DNA of 64,000 nucleotides from Nibribacter koreensis (GCF_039541795.1 NZ_BAABGX010000001.1:1488001-1552000), one strand, 5' to 3'; positions 24,734 to 33,377 are shown, counted from the first letter of the stretch. The notes: a model not told the origin generated them from the letters alone. Numbers and translations: made by a program.

Positions 24734-24988
24734 CTAACAATCACACGTAAAATCCCGGGCGTCGTATTTAGAGGAATTGGTTTGCCCTACCCGTATCAGT
24801 TGATCAAATCTGAGTTTTTCGCCAGTGGCCAATTCCAGCACCAAACCACTTTCTTCTTCGTGCAGATCTTTGATGAGCGCCGTGACGGTGAGGTATTCAT
24901 GAATGTCTGTCACGTATTGGATGCGCACAGACTTGCGCGTGGCTAAAGCGTCTTGCACGGCATCCAGCAAAGGAAGGTCTTTCTCCAT
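24734..24988 (-). CDS. Small conserved-looking protein of unknown function
   Basis: 84 residues from ATG 24988; a TTG at 25033 would add 15 residues. No signal peptide or membrane segment. It looks like a small beta-rich domain: KSVRIQYVTDIHEYLTVTA, then GLVLELATGEKLRFDQLIRV, and an acidic, Cys-containing end DARDFTCDC. I recall similar ends (DFxCDC) in unnamed Cytophagales proteins but know no function. It follows a beta-barrel protein gene (stop at 25035) and a metallophosphoesterase, and may be cotranscribed with them. The body has a faint likeness to small SH3-like RNA-binding folds, which I cannot support further. Confidence 0.65.
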   Translation of the reverse strand: MEKDLPLLDAVQDALATRKSVRIQYVTDIHEYLTVTALIKDLHEEESGLVLELATGEKLRFDQLIRVGQTNSSKYDARDFTCDC

Positions 24989-25034
24989 GAGGGTATAATC
25001 TTGTAATTCCCTTTTATACGAAACTCCTAGCAAT

Positions 25035-25631
25035 CTAGCGCAAGGCCATTTTAACGCCCAAGGCCAGATGGAAGATTTTTCCCAGGCCCAGGTATTTAGG
25101 GTTCTGAATATAAGAAATCACGTACTCGCCGGGCGCACCTACTTCATAATAGGCGCTGAACTTCTGCAGTTTGGGTACGCGCATGAAATCCACCTGTCCA
25201 CCAGCGAAAACGTACACGCTCAAGGCCGTGGAGAAGCGGTAATAAGAATTGGGATACTTGCTCAGGTAGCCTTCCCAGGCAAAGTACTCGTCGCCAAAGG
25301 TGTAGCTCACCTGGGCGCCTGCGGTGAGGTAGTACCAATCCAGGGATTTGATCCGTACTGGCTTCAATGGAAGCATGGTAGACTTGAGCGCCACCGTAAA
25401 AATGGCATCGCCGCCCACACTTTCGGGTAGGTAGCCTACAGAAACATCAGTGGTTAACTTTCTATTGAAAGACTCTCTGCCAATGCCCACAGACAACAAC
25501 CCAATGTCACCGGCAAACTGAGCCTTCACGTAATACGGCGAAGGCGCCACATACCCGCTATCTGGCAATGACTGCCCAAACCCTTCAACTGAAAGCAATA
25601 AGGCGAAGGCAAAAAGTAGAGAACGCTTCAT
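25035..25631 (-). CDS. Outer-membrane beta-barrel-like protein, unknown function
   Basis: 198 residues with signal peptide SLLFAFALLLSVEGFGQ. The rest alternates hydrophobic and polar residues with many Tyr/Gly (SPYYVKAQFAGDIGLLSVGIG; YYLTAGAQVSYTFGDEYF), ending in KIFHLALGVKMALR, as expected for an eight-stranded outer-membrane barrel. It starts two bases after the stop of the metallophosphoesterase gene (25634), so the two are tightly linked. I recognise no named family. Outer-membrane location is inferred from composition. Confidence 0.75.
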   Translation of the reverse strand: MKRSLLFAFALLLSVEGFGQSLPDSGYVAPSPYYVKAQFAGDIGLLSVGIGRESFNRKLTTDVSVGYLPESVGGDAIFTVALKSTMLPLKPVRIKSLDWYYLTAGAQVSYTFGDEYFAWEGYLSKYPNSYYRFSTALSVYVFAGGQVDFMRVPKLQKFSAYYEVGAPGEYVISYIQNPKYLGLGKIFHLALGVKMALR

Positions 25632-25633
25632 AC

Positions 25634-26443
25634 TTAAAACGATACCCTTTCCAGGCTGTAGCCGCCCTGCCAGATTTTAAGATAGGTGAACCCGCGGCCT
25701 TTGGCGCTGGTGGTTACATGGTACAGCACCTCGCCGTCATACTTTTTCTCCGTATCCCAGCCATGACGATGACCGTGCAAACTCAAAGGCACCCGTTGGC
25801 TTTTCACCAGCGTCTGGTGATAGGGTAGTTCTAGTTGTTTGTCAAAGTCGCTGTCAAAGGGCGGGGCGTGCGAAATGACCACGGCTTGCTGCCAGGTTTC
25901 GGCGGGGGCCGGCGTGAGTTGGGCAGAAAGCCAATCCAGATCCGGCACGCGTCCTTGAAAACCATCCTCGCGGCCGTTGGTGTCTAAGAAGACGAATTTG
26001 GTATGCCCGTACACCAGGGAATAGTTAAGCTCGCCGTACATTCTGCGGTAGAGCTTTCGTCCGTTGCCCAGCATGTCATGGTTGCCAATGACGGTGAGGT
26101 ACGGCCACTTGAGGTCTTGCATGATGTCATGCACCCACTTGAATTCTTGCGTCATGCCAAAGTCTGAGATATCGCCCAGGTGCACTACAAAATCAATGTC
26201 CTGGAACGTGTTGGCCTTGTGCACAAAATCAACGGTGGCATCATAAAAGCGCTGCGTGTCTCCCATCACAATCAACTTGAGGGTGTCGTTTGGTGACTGG
26301 GAACTCAGTTTTTGCAGGTTGACGGCGGTGAGGTCTTTTTCATCGTCCTCCAGAATGATCTGGTGCGGATGGTACTCAAAGAGATTCTCACAAGAAGAGA
26401 AAAGCAAGAACAGAAAGGGCACTAAAAGGGGCAAGCGTTTCAT
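25634..26443 (-). CDS. Calcineurin-like metallophosphoesterase, lipoprotein
   Basis: 269 residues. A lipobox (LFLLFSSC) predicts a lipid-anchored periplasmic protein. All five metallophosphatase motifs are visible: VMGDTQ, VHLGDISDFG, VIGNHDMLGNG, VISHAPPF and LHGHRHGWD, which bind two metal ions. Family members cleave phosphomonoesters or phosphodiesters. The substrate is unknown; a lipid-anchored position suggests nucleotides, phospholipid or cell-envelope phosphates. It is the first gene of a three-gene minus-strand run with a beta-barrel protein and a small unknown protein. Upstream, a TTG and TAGATTTC pair around 26480-26520 could be a weak promoter. Confidence 0.9.
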   Translation of the reverse strand: MKRLPLLVPFLFLLFSSCENLFEYHPHQIILEDDEKDLTAVNLQKLSSQSPNDTLKLIVMGDTQRFYDATVDFVHKANTFQDIDFVVHLGDISDFGMTQEFKWVHDIMQDLKWPYLTVIGNHDMLGNGRKLYRRMYGELNYSLVYGHTKFVFLDTNGREDGFQGRVPDLDWLSAQLTPAPAETWQQAVVISHAPPFDSDFDKQLELPYHQTLVKSQRVPLSLHGHRHGWDTEKKYDGEVLYHVTTSAKGRGFTYLKIWQGGYSLERVSF

Positions 26444-26587
26444 AGGTGGTTCACGGGTTTGGCGTCAAACGGAAAGAAATCTAGAAGACCGTTTCTTTTC
26501 TTTTGGCAAGGTGAAGCCTGCAAAGAAATGTGACGTTTCTTTAAAGGCGATGCATGAAGGATTGTTTGTATGGATTGGTGGCTATAT

Positions 26588-26617
26588 AGGGAAAGACAGG
26601 TATTTTCTGTCTTTCCC
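26588..26617 (-). terminator. Hairpin downstream of the ACP-like gene
   Basis: AGGGAAAGACAG and CTGTCTTTCCC arms with a six- to seven-base T-rich loop. No strong U tract, so termination is probable but not certain. Confidence 0.5.
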
Positions 26618-26663
26618 CTACGCGGCGCTGGAATGAGGGATAAATAAGCGGAGGGTGGGCAGT

Positions 26664-26915
26664 CTAGCCTGCCTGGCGGTACTGCCGCGCCTCAATGATG
26701 TGGGCAAAGTCATGGACCGTGAAAACAGGCAGGTCATCTGTAATCTCTACGCCGTATTTCTTCTCTACTTCTAAGATGATGTCTACCACGTCCAATAGCT
26801 CCAGGCCGTGTTGTTCTAGCTGCGGCTGGCGCATTAACTGAAAAGTCTCAATGTTCTTTAAATCGCTGATGAGACACGCTATTTCATAGCGAAGTCTGTT
26901 ACTGTCGGGGTTCAT
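26664..26915 (-). CDS. Acyl-carrier-protein-like protein without the phosphopantetheine serine
   Basis: 83 residues from ATG 26915; a longer frame to 27032 has a basic, unlikely N-terminus. The middle (QLEQHGLELLDVVDIILEVE then KKYGVEITDD) lines up with ACP helix II (typically LGADSLDTVELVMALEEEF). At the Ser that carries 4'-phosphopantetheine this protein has Leu, in GLELLD. It is small, acidic and helical like an ACP but should not be able to carry an acyl chain. No fatty-acid or polyketide gene is adjacent. Possible roles are a regulatory or structural ACP mimic. ACP likeness is by eye; the missing Ser is seen directly. Confidence 0.7.
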   Translation of the reverse strand: MNPDSNRLRYEIACLISDLKNIETFQLMRQPQLEQHGLELLDVVDIILEVEKKYGVEITDDLPVFTVHDFAHIIEARQYRQAG

Positions 26916-27102
26916 GGGTAGGTATGAAAAATAAGAAGGATGCAGGTTGTTTTGTGAATTACTCTTAGAGAAATTGCGTTCACGCTTCCTCTTTTGACCC
27001 TGCAAAAATACGGCTTTAAAAATTGTAGTCATGCATACTTAATGATACCCTTTAGTATACCAAAAACCATTAAAACATTTTGGCTAACAAAAAGATACTC
27101 AG

Positions 27103-27141
27103 CCATTTTTGGCCTGTTTTCTGGAAAACAAGCCAAAAACG
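27103..27141. repeat. Dispersed palindrome, family P
   Basis: CCATTTTTGGCCTGTTTTC and GAAAACAAGCCAAAAACG arms, downstream of the glutathione peroxidase gene. Confidence 0.92.
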
Positions 27142-27170
27142 ACTGAGCACCCAAAACGAAGTAAAAACGC

Positions 27171-27758
27171 TTATTTCCTTCCTTGCAGAGCCTGCTCCAC
27201 CTCCTGGCCCAGCGGCGAAATGGCCGGACCGAAATAATGCGTCAGCACGCCGTTCTCGTCTAGCAGGTACTTGCTGAAATTCCAATCGGGTTGGTGTTGG
27301 TTCCAGCCGTTTTTGCCAGGGTCAGACAGCCAGCTGTAGACAGGGTTCTGGCCAGGCGCTTGCACCACCACGCTCTTCTTGGCCAGCGGAAACGTAACGC
27401 CGTAGTTGATCTGGCAGAACTGCGAGATGGCCTGGTCATCGTCCTTCTCCTGCTCTCTAAAATCGTTGGCCGGAAACCCGATCACTACCAGCTCATCCTT
27501 CTTCTGCTCCTGCAGTTTCTGCAACTCTTCATACTGGCCGGTGTACCCACAGTTAGAGGCCGTGTTCACCAGCAAGACCTTCTTGCCTTTTAGCGCACTG
27601 AAGTCCATGGGCTGGCCGTTGCTCAGCACGGTGCCCAGGCTGTAGAACGGCTGCGCCGGGGCTATTTTCTTCTCATTGGTAAGGACTTTCCCGTTTTTAG
27701 ACCCTTTGCTCAGCTTCATGATGAGCGGGTACAGGAGTTTCATGATTTTCTTTTTCAT
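27171..27758 (-). CDS. Glutathione peroxidase family protein
   Basis: 195 residues. The peroxidatic Cys70 is in LVNTASNCGYTGQYEELQ, followed by GFPANDFREQE and the Trp/Asn motif DWNFSKYLLDENG. These are the Cys, Gln-region and Trp elements of the GPx catalytic site, although the common GFPCNQF is GFPANDF here, so the usual resolving Cys is missing at that position. A basic, hydrophobic N-terminus (KLLYPLIMKLSKGSK) may bind the membrane or act as a weak signal. It reduces peroxides with thioredoxin or a similar donor. With two catalases and a MarR gene nearby it belongs to a peroxide-defence neighbourhood. Alternative start at 27743. Confidence 0.9.
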   Translation of the reverse strand: MKKKIMKLLYPLIMKLSKGSKNGKVLTNEKKIAPAQPFYSLGTVLSNGQPMDFSALKGKKVLLVNTASNCGYTGQYEELQKLQEQKKDELVVIGFPANDFREQEKDDDQAISQFCQINYGVTFPLAKKSVVVQAPGQNPVYSWLSDPGKNGWNQHQPDWNFSKYLLDENGVLTHYFGPAISPLGQEVEQALQGRK

Positions 27759-27802
27759 AGCAAATGGCCTTAAAGCCTTTAGGGGTCATTGAGTTTCACT
27801 TT

Positions 27803-27850
27803 CTCATCGTTTTTGGCCTATTTTACAGAAAACAGGCCAAAAACGATGAG
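27803..27850. repeat. Dispersed palindrome, family P, with a 7-bp extended stem
   Basis: CTCATCG and CGATGAG extend the core on both sides, giving a stem of more than 20 bp. The extension is unique to this copy yet fully complementary. Confidence 0.95.
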
Positions 27851-27989
27851 GCACTAATCTGACTATTTGCCTTAGCGTGCACGCTCCTTCCTTTCTTCAT
27901 AACCCAGGAACCGTCAGCAAAGGTCATAGGGCTAGTACATAACCACAATCAATTTGTTAAATATTTAACCGTTTAGGCAAAAAAAGGGT

Positions 27990-28439
27990 TTACCCCTTCT
28001 TTTGTAGGTTCTGATGGATGTTCTTGAACAACTGCAGCCCCGTCTCCAGCTCTTCCAGGGTTCCGCTTTTGGCCACCAGGTCATACATCTCTTCCACCCA
28101 CGGCTGAATCATGGCGGCTAGCTCTTTGCCGGCCGGCGTGAGGGTGATGATCTTGTTGCGGCGGTCCTGACTGTCTTCGGTGCGCTGCACCAGGTTGCGG
28201 CCTACCAGGTTGTCAATCAAGTAAGTGAGGCTGGCTTTGTCTTTAATGATGGCGTTGGCAATCTCCTGTTGGTTCACACTCTCCTTCTCCCACAAATAGC
28301 GCAACACCTGCAACATCTCAAAGGTGATGTTGATGTTGTTCTCTTTGAACTTCTGGCGCATAAACCCCTTCAGTGCGGATGTCACTTTGGTCATCTGCTT
28401 TAAGAAAGCTACGGCATTATCACGGTTAGAAGGGCTCAT
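27990..28439 (-). CDS. MarR-family transcriptional regulator
   Basis: 149 residues. The winged-helix region reads MLQVLRYLWEKESVNQQEIA (helix 2), KDKASLTYLIDNLVGRNLVQ (recognition helix) and the wing RTEDSQDRRNKIITLTPAGK, the DxRxxxxxLT pattern of MarR proteins. It should be a dimeric repressor released by a small phenolic or oxidised ligand. No transporter is adjacent; the nearest genes are glutathione peroxidase downstream and a Lys-rich secreted protein on the other strand. It may control one of these or itself. The 28440-28785 region upstream is AT-rich with no sharp operator that I can identify. Confidence 0.92.
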   Translation of the reverse strand: MSPSNRDNAVAFLKQMTKVTSALKGFMRQKFKENNINITFEMLQVLRYLWEKESVNQQEIANAIIKDKASLTYLIDNLVGRNLVQRTEDSQDRRNKIITLTPAGKELAAMIQPWVEEMYDLVAKSGTLEELETGLQLFKNIHQNLQKKG

Positions 28440-28785
28440 GCTGAACGTTTATTCTAAGACAAGGCAAGCGGGGGCTCCTCGCAATTCTTAAGGTATGTTA
28501 CTATTTATAGGTTTAACTTAAATCTTCCGGTAGACAAACTTGCTAATTATTCAGGCAAATTGCAAAAGCAGACCAAATCTTGGGCGCACTGCTTAGGCAA
28601 AGCATGGTAATAAGCATCTTAACCCTGACACTCAACCAGACAGCCTCCCTTTTGTTTTGAATAGCCAGATGCCACCCCCTTAAACCTAATTCATGCGGGC
28701 CATACCCCAGTTAGTGTGCTTACCAAGTATAGGAAACCCTCTGTCAGAGACCTCGTTTTTACCAGTAGTACCAAAACGGATAACG

Positions 28786-29058
28786 ATGAAAAAGCTCAGC
28801 AGTTTACTACTAGCAATGGGGTTTGGACTGTGCGTGATAGCCGCTCCCCTTTCTGCCCAGGATACCACGCAGGTCAAGAAGACCAATAAGGAACGTGCCA
28901 AGACAGGCACTAAACAAGTAGGGCACGGCACCAAAGAAGTGGGCAAAGGCACTAAAAATGTAGTAGTGTCGGGCGCTAAGGCCACTGGAAAAGGCGCCAA
29001 GAAAGCCGGAAAAGCCGTAAAGAAGACCGTTAAAAAAGGGGTAGACAAAGTAGACTAA
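28786..29058 (+). CDS. Small secreted Lys/Gly/Thr-rich protein
   Basis: 90 residues from ATG 28786. Signal peptide LLLAMGFGLCVIAAPLSAQ, then a very basic body with repeated GTK/GAK/GKG units (TKQVGHGTKEVGKGTKNVV, GKGAKKAGKAVKKTVKKG), ending in KVD. Such proteins could bind acidic surface polymers or DNA, but I know no defined function. It is a single gene with a good terminator at 29085-29110. The composition and the periodic Gly-Thr/Ala-Lys units resemble histone-H1-like tails, though here exported. Confidence 0.75.
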   Translation: MKKLSSLLLAMGFGLCVIAAPLSAQDTTQVKKTNKERAKTGTKQVGHGTKEVGKGTKNVVVSGAKATGKGAKKAGKAVKKTVKKGVDKVD

Positions 29059-29084
29059 TCACTTACCCCACAACTTTTAGCAAG

Positions 29085-29110
29085 AATGCCTTCCTCCTCT
29101 GGAAGGCATT
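29085..29110 (+). terminator. Terminator of the Lys-rich protein gene
   Basis: AATGCCTTCC/GGAAGGCATT, 10-bp perfect stem, followed by TTATTT. The remaining 29111-29597 is AT-rich, without family P copies and without an OxyR-like site. Confidence 0.85.
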
Positions 29111-29597
29111 TTATTTACCCCATCGCATGCATTCTGGCAACAGGTATCTATAGCCATTCAGCATCAAGTAGGCTCTAGCTGTAGCCTTAAACTGAAGGCT
29201 GCCTCTTTATCTTAAAGACAAATTCACTTAGTAATATCCAATTCAGGCATATTTATTCCATGGCTGTTTAACTAAAATTAAAGAGGCTGTCTTTTAGTTG
29301 ACGCTACCGAAGCTTCTATGCATTATCTACGTTTTAAACCCTGTCCTTAAGGTTATTTCCATAATTACTCCTTTACCAAGAAGCGTAAAAAATGGCCTCC
29401 TTCAGGCCATCTGAATTAAAAACAGGTATGACAGACCGTTCTTTTAGTTATATTTTAATCTAATTTTAATCCAGTTTTTCCAACTAGCTGGCTTCGGATT
29501 CCGTATTTCTAACAGTGCCTATGGAAGGGGTTTATACTAGCCCTTCCTTGGTTCCTCTCCTGCTATTTCACTCAACACCTCTTAAACCTTGAAGATT

Positions 29598-31808
29598 ATG
29601 AGTAAAAAGAATATGCCTGCTGGTAACCAGCCCAACAAAACCGACCGCCAAGTTAACCAAGACAGTAAAAACCAGCAACTGGAAACCTTTAGGGAAGACC
29701 CGCAGGAGCAGTACCTCACCACAGACCAGGGCGTGCGCATTGCAGATACAGACAATTCCTTGAAAGCAGGTTCCAGAGGACCAACCTTGATAGAAGACTT
29801 CCACTTTAGGGAGAAGATGACGCATTTTGACCATGAGAACATCCCGGAACGGGTGGTCCATGCGCGCGGGTCTGGGGCTCACGGCTACTTTCAGCCGTAT
29901 GACACGTCCATGTCTACGTACACCAAGGCCAAGTTCCTGATAAACCCCGGTCTCATTACGCCGGTCTTTGTGCGCTTTTCTACCGTAGTGGGTTCCAGAG
30001 GCTCGGCAGACACGGTGCGCGATGCCCGCGGTTTTGCCGTCAAGTTTTATACCCAAGAAGGCAACTATGACCTGGTAGGCAATAACATTGCGCCCTTCTT
30101 TATCCAAGACGGCATCAAGTTCCCGGACCTGGTGCATGCCATCAAACCAGACCCAGACAATGAAATGCCGCAGGCCAGCGCCGCCCATGACACGTTTTGG
30201 GACTTTGCGTCATTGGTACCGGAGACCACGCACATGATCATGTGGGTACTGTCTGACCGTGGCATTCCGCGTAGCTTTAGAATGATGGAAGGCTTTGGGG
30301 TGCACACGTTTAGGTTCATCAATGAAGAAGGCAAAGGCCGCTTTGTCAAATTCCATTGGCGCCCCTTGCTGGGAACGCATTCCCTGGTCTGGGACGAGGC
30401 CCAGAAGATTGCCGGCAAAGACCCAGACTGGCTGCGCCGCGACCTTTGGGACGCCATTGAGAAAGGCAACTACCCAGAATATGAACTGGCGGTGCAGATT
30501 GTGGAAGAGGAAGACGAACACGCCTTCGCGTTTGACTTGCTGGATGCCACTAAAATCATCCCAGAAGAACTGGTGCCGCTGCAACCCATTGGCAAGATGA
30601 CGCTCAACCGTAATCCAGACAACTTCTTCGCAGAGACCGAGCAGGTGGCGTTCCACCCCGGCAACCTGGTGCCCGGCATAGACGTGACCAATGACCCACT
30701 TTTGCAAGGCAGACTTTTCTCTTATCTGGACACCCAGTTGAACCGCTTTACCAGCGCTAATTTTGCCGAGGTGCCCATCAACAAACCCGTTTGCCCGGTA
30801 CACAACCACCAGCAGAATGGCTTCATGCGCCAGACCATTAACAAGGGCAAGGCCAACTACTTCCCTAACTCACTGGGCGGCGGTTGTCCTATGATGGCCC
30901 CAGAGGCCATGGGTGGTTACATGCACTACATGGAAAAGGTAGAAGGCCATAAGATACGCGAGCGCAGTGAGAGCTTTAAGGACCACTACACCCAGGCTTC
31001 GCTGTTCTACCATTCTATGACCGAGGTGGAGAAAAAGCACATTCTGGAGGCCGCGCACTTTGAGCTAGGCAAGGTGGAGTCTGAAGCCGTGCGCCAGCGC
31101 ATGATAGAGAACTTCGCCCACGTGGACCTGGAGTTTGCCCAGAAAGTGGCCGAAGGCGTGGGCATTGACCCGCCCACCGGCAACGTAGCCGAAACCATAA
31201 AAAACACCGTCAGCGCGCTCAAGGAGAAACTTTCTACCCGTAAAAATGTGACAGATTCGCCGGCGCTCAGCATGGAGAAAAACAAGAAACCGGTATTGAA
31301 GGGATTGAAGGTAGCCATTCTGGCGGCCAAAGGCGTGGACGTAGCCCAGGTGAAAGCCATCACAGAAGCCCTGAAAGCCGAAGGTGTAGAATCAGAGGTG
31401 GTCGCCAAGTTTCTGGGCATGCTAAAAGGCGCAGACGGGGCTGAACTGAAGGTAGACAAAAGCCACATCACCACCGCCTCTATCATGTATGACGCCGTGC
31501 TGGTGCCGGGTGGAAAGGAAAGCGTAGAAGCCATGAAAAAGCAGGGAGATGCCCTCCATTTCCTGAACGAGGCCTTTAAGCATTGCAAAACCATCGCCGC
31601 CCTTGCCGAAGGCGTTGAATTGCTGGAGGCTTCTGACATAAAAGGCGTAAAACTGGCCTCTGCTAAGAAAGGCAATCTAACAGCAGACAAAGGCGTAGTC
31701 ACTTCTGGCTCAGGAGTAGACGTGAATGCTTTCACTACGTCCTTCCTGGAGCAATTGTCTCAGTTCAGGCACTGGAGCCGTGAACAAAAAGATATGGTAC
31801 CTGCGTAA
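29598..31808 (+). CDS. katE: Large-subunit catalase (HPII type) with C-terminal class I glutaminase-like domain
   Basis: 736 residues from ATG 29598. The catalase core has VVHARGSGAHG (His near 88), VGNNIAPFFIQDGIKFPDL with the catalytic Asn, and GRLFSYLDTQLNRF with the haem Tyr. From about residue 560 a DJ-1/PfpI flavodoxin-like domain follows (GLKVAILAAKGVDVAQVKAI; YDAVLVPGGKESVEAM), diagnostic of clade 2 HPII catalases. It breaks down hydrogen peroxide. Unlike the first catalase it has no palindromic peroxide-type site upstream, so it may be a stationary-phase or constitutive enzyme, as HPII is in other bacteria. It has its own terminator at 31830-31870. Confidence 0.95.
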   Translation: MSKKNMPAGNQPNKTDRQVNQDSKNQQLETFREDPQEQYLTTDQGVRIADTDNSLKAGSRGPTLIEDFHFREKMTHFDHENIPERVVHARGSGAHGYFQPYDTSMSTYTKAKFLINPGLITPVFVRFSTVVGSRGSADTVRDARGFAVKFYTQEGNYDLVGNNIAPFFIQDGIKFPDLVHAIKPDPDNEMPQASAAHDTFWDFASLVPETTHMIMWVLSDRGIPRSFRMMEGFGVHTFRFINEEGKGRFVKFHWRPLLGTHSLVWDEAQKIAGKDPDWLRRDLWDAIEKGNYPEYELAVQIVEEEDEHAFAFDLLDATKIIPEELVPLQPIGKMTLNRNPDNFFAETEQVAFHPGNLVPGIDVTNDPLLQGRLFSYLDTQLNRFTSANFAEVPINKPVCPVHNHQQNGFMRQTINKGKANYFPNSLGGGCPMMAPEAMGGYMHYMEKVEGHKIRERSESFKDHYTQASLFYHSMTEVEKKHILEAAHFELGKVESEAVRQRMIENFAHVDLEFAQKVAEGVGIDPPTGNVAETIKNTVSALKEKLSTRKNVTDSPALSMEKNKKPVLKGLKVAILAAKGVDVAQVKAITEALKAEGVESEVVAKFLGMLKGADGAELKVDKSHITTASIMYDAVLVPGGKESVEAMKKQGDALHFLNEAFKHCKTIAALAEGVELLEASDIKGVKLASAKKGNLTADKGVVTSGSGVDVNAFTTSFLEQLSQFRHWSREQKDMVPA

Positions 31809-31829
31809 ACTGCCATGGTATAGATGTAT

Positions 31830-31870
31830 AACAAAAAGCCTCCCAGATGTTAACTGGGAGGCTTTTTGTT
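31830..31870 (+). terminator. Terminator of the large catalase gene
   Basis: AACAAAAAGCCTCCCAG and CTGGGAGGCTTTTTGTT arms, with a T run inside the 3' arm. Suitable for termination in both directions. Confidence 0.9.
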
Positions 31871-31875
31871 GTACA

Positions 31876-31914
31876 TCGTTTTTTACCTGTTTCTGCCAAA
31901 AGAGGCAAAAAATG
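31876..31914. repeat. Dispersed palindrome, family P (degenerate)
   Basis: ATCGTTTTTTACCTGTTTC and AAGAGGCAAAAAATGA arms, 13 bases from the end of the CDF gene on the other strand. Confidence 0.7.
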
Positions 31915-31926
31915 ACCATAGGCCTG

Positions 31927-32898
31927 CTACTCTTCCTCTCCTTCTTTATTGACCTTTAACACCGGCGTGATGACAAACTCATGAATGCGCCAACTCAAAT
32001 CCTCTACTTCTTTCTTTAATTGTTGAATGCGCAGGGGCAGGTTCTCTTCTTCCTGAGAGTGATGAGCCTTTACAAAACCCTCGCCTAAGTAGATGTGTCC
32101 TTCTTCGCGCATTCTAAACGTAAAGTCCTCTACCCAGGGCTGTTTTTCAAAAATGTTGTGAACGTCCTTTAGCAGCGGGTCGTCTTCCTGGTCATCTACT
32201 TTCTTGGGAGTCTGGTCAATGAGGTCATAAACGGCTTGCTTTAGGTTAGTGAAACCGTCTTTGAGAATGTCTAGTGAAATGATCAAGGCCGCCGTGGCAT
32301 CTGCCCACCACCAGCCCATGCCTATGCCCCAGATGCCGCCAATGGCTGCGGCCGCCGTCATCCAGTCGGCTTTGTTCATTTGGGCGTCTGTGTACAGGTT
32401 TTTCTCATGCAGGGCTTTGGCCAGCGGCAGCTTCATCTTGCCCAGAATAAACGACGGCACCGTTCCCCAGAACATGACCAGCATCATCATATACCCCAGC
32501 CAAACCTCACGCCCAAAGATGACCACAATGCCAATGGTGGGATGCTCCTGTTTAATGAGTGTCATAGCCGAGTCTACTAGCAAGAAGCCACCCACCACAA
32601 ACAAGGCCACCGCGCTCACCAGATACGCAATGCTGGCTACCTTGTGGTAGCCATACGGGAATTCCTTATTAGGCTCTTTCTGTACCAGCCGGGAGGCAAT
32701 CAAAAACGAAATGGCCGGCGTCAAACTCAAAATATCTTCAAACCAAGCGGTCTTCATGGCCTGTGAACTGCCCATGGTCACAAATACCAGCAAAGAAGTG
32801 ATGATGAGGTAGACAATGGTCATCCACTCCAGCTTCTTGGCTTTCTTGAAGACAGGCAATAACTCTGGCGGGTATTCAAATTTTTCCAGGGTTTTCAT
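31927..32898 (-). CDS. Cation diffusion facilitator (CDF) family transporter
   Basis: 323 residues, with about six membrane segments between residues 28 and 230. Metal-site elements are in WFEDILSLTPAISFLI (TM2 region, acidic pair) and NKADWMTAAAAIGGI (TM5 region, Asp). GYHKVASIAYLVSAVALF is the usual post-TM2 loop. A cytoplasmic C-terminal domain follows. CDF proteins export Zn, Fe, Co, Mn or similar ions in exchange for protons. The His-x-x-x-Asp pattern of Zn transporters is replaced by F-E-D, so another ion is possible. Its start overlaps the stop of a short solute-binding lipoprotein gene by four bases (32895-32898), so both are translated together. Confidence 0.88.
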   Translation of the reverse strand: MKTLEKFEYPPELLPVFKKAKKLEWMTIVYLIITSLLVFVTMGSSQAMKTAWFEDILSLTPAISFLIASRLVQKEPNKEFPYGYHKVASIAYLVSAVALFVVGGFLLVDSAMTLIKQEHPTIGIVVIFGREVWLGYMMMLVMFWGTVPSFILGKMKLPLAKALHEKNLYTDAQMNKADWMTAAAAIGGIWGIGMGWWWADATAALIISLDILKDGFTNLKQAVYDLIDQTPKKVDDQEDDPLLKDVHNIFEKQPWVEDFTFRMREEGHIYLGEGFVKAHHSQEEENLPLRIQQLKKEVEDLSWRIHEFVITPVLKVNKEGEEE

Positions 32899-33377
32899 GG
32901 CTGTAGACGGGTTTCAATGACAGACTTCTGCGAATGCAGGAATTTTTCCAGGGAAGTGATGAACGCGTTTTCTCCCTTAATGACGCAGAAAACGTGCTTC
33001 TTCTTCTCCAGCTCAGTGTAAGGTCTGGTGAAGGAGATGTTCTTCTTCCAAGGGGTGTCATCGGTGATGCCCGCAATGACCATGTGCAATTGGTTCTCTT
33101 CCAGCGCGTGCAGCAAATCCTGCTCAGTGTCTTTCTTCCACTCTATCTGCGCGTTGACGGTCTTAGCATACCCACGCACCAAGTCAGCCTCCAAACCCGA
33201 AGGTCCATTGGCCCCATCCACTACCCATGGTGCATTCTCTGAGTAACCTACCACTAAGGTACCACCCGTTACTTTGGTCAAGGTGTCTTCGGGGTCTTTG
33301 GGGTACTGGGTACAGCCTGCCAACAGCCCGTATAGGCAGAGCGACAGCAGCAGGCGTAGTTGAACAGATTGCTTCAT
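32895..33377 (-). CDS. Short periplasmic solute-binding (SBP_bac_3-like) lipoprotein
   Basis: 160 residues from ATG 33377 (a GTG at 33386 is an alternative). The signal ends LYGLLAGC, a lipobox. The body matches the first lobe of family 3 amino-acid-type binding proteins: GTLVVGYSENAPWVVDGANG, SGLEADLVRGYAKTVNAQIEW, LLHALEENQLHMVIAGITD and SFTRPY. Typical members have about 220-250 residues with two lobes; this one stops soon after the hinge region, ending LHSQKSVIETRLQP. It overlaps the CDF gene. A binding lobe coupled to a CDF exporter is unusual and suggests a sensor or chaperone role. Ligand unknown. Confidence 0.8.
   Translation of the reverse strand: MKQSVQLRLLLSLCLYGLLAGCTQYPKDPEDTLTKVTGGTLVVGYSENAPWVVDGANGPSGLEADLVRGYAKTVNAQIEWKKDTEQDLLHALEENQLHMVIAGITDDTPWKKNISFTRPYTELEKKKHVFCVIKGENAFITSLEKFLHSQKSVIETRLQP

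Noticed and set aside
29211..29597. OxyR- or CRP/FNR-like site before the large catalase
   Set aside because: No ATAG-N7-CTAT or TGAC-N4-GTCA pattern found in the region; only AT-rich sequence.
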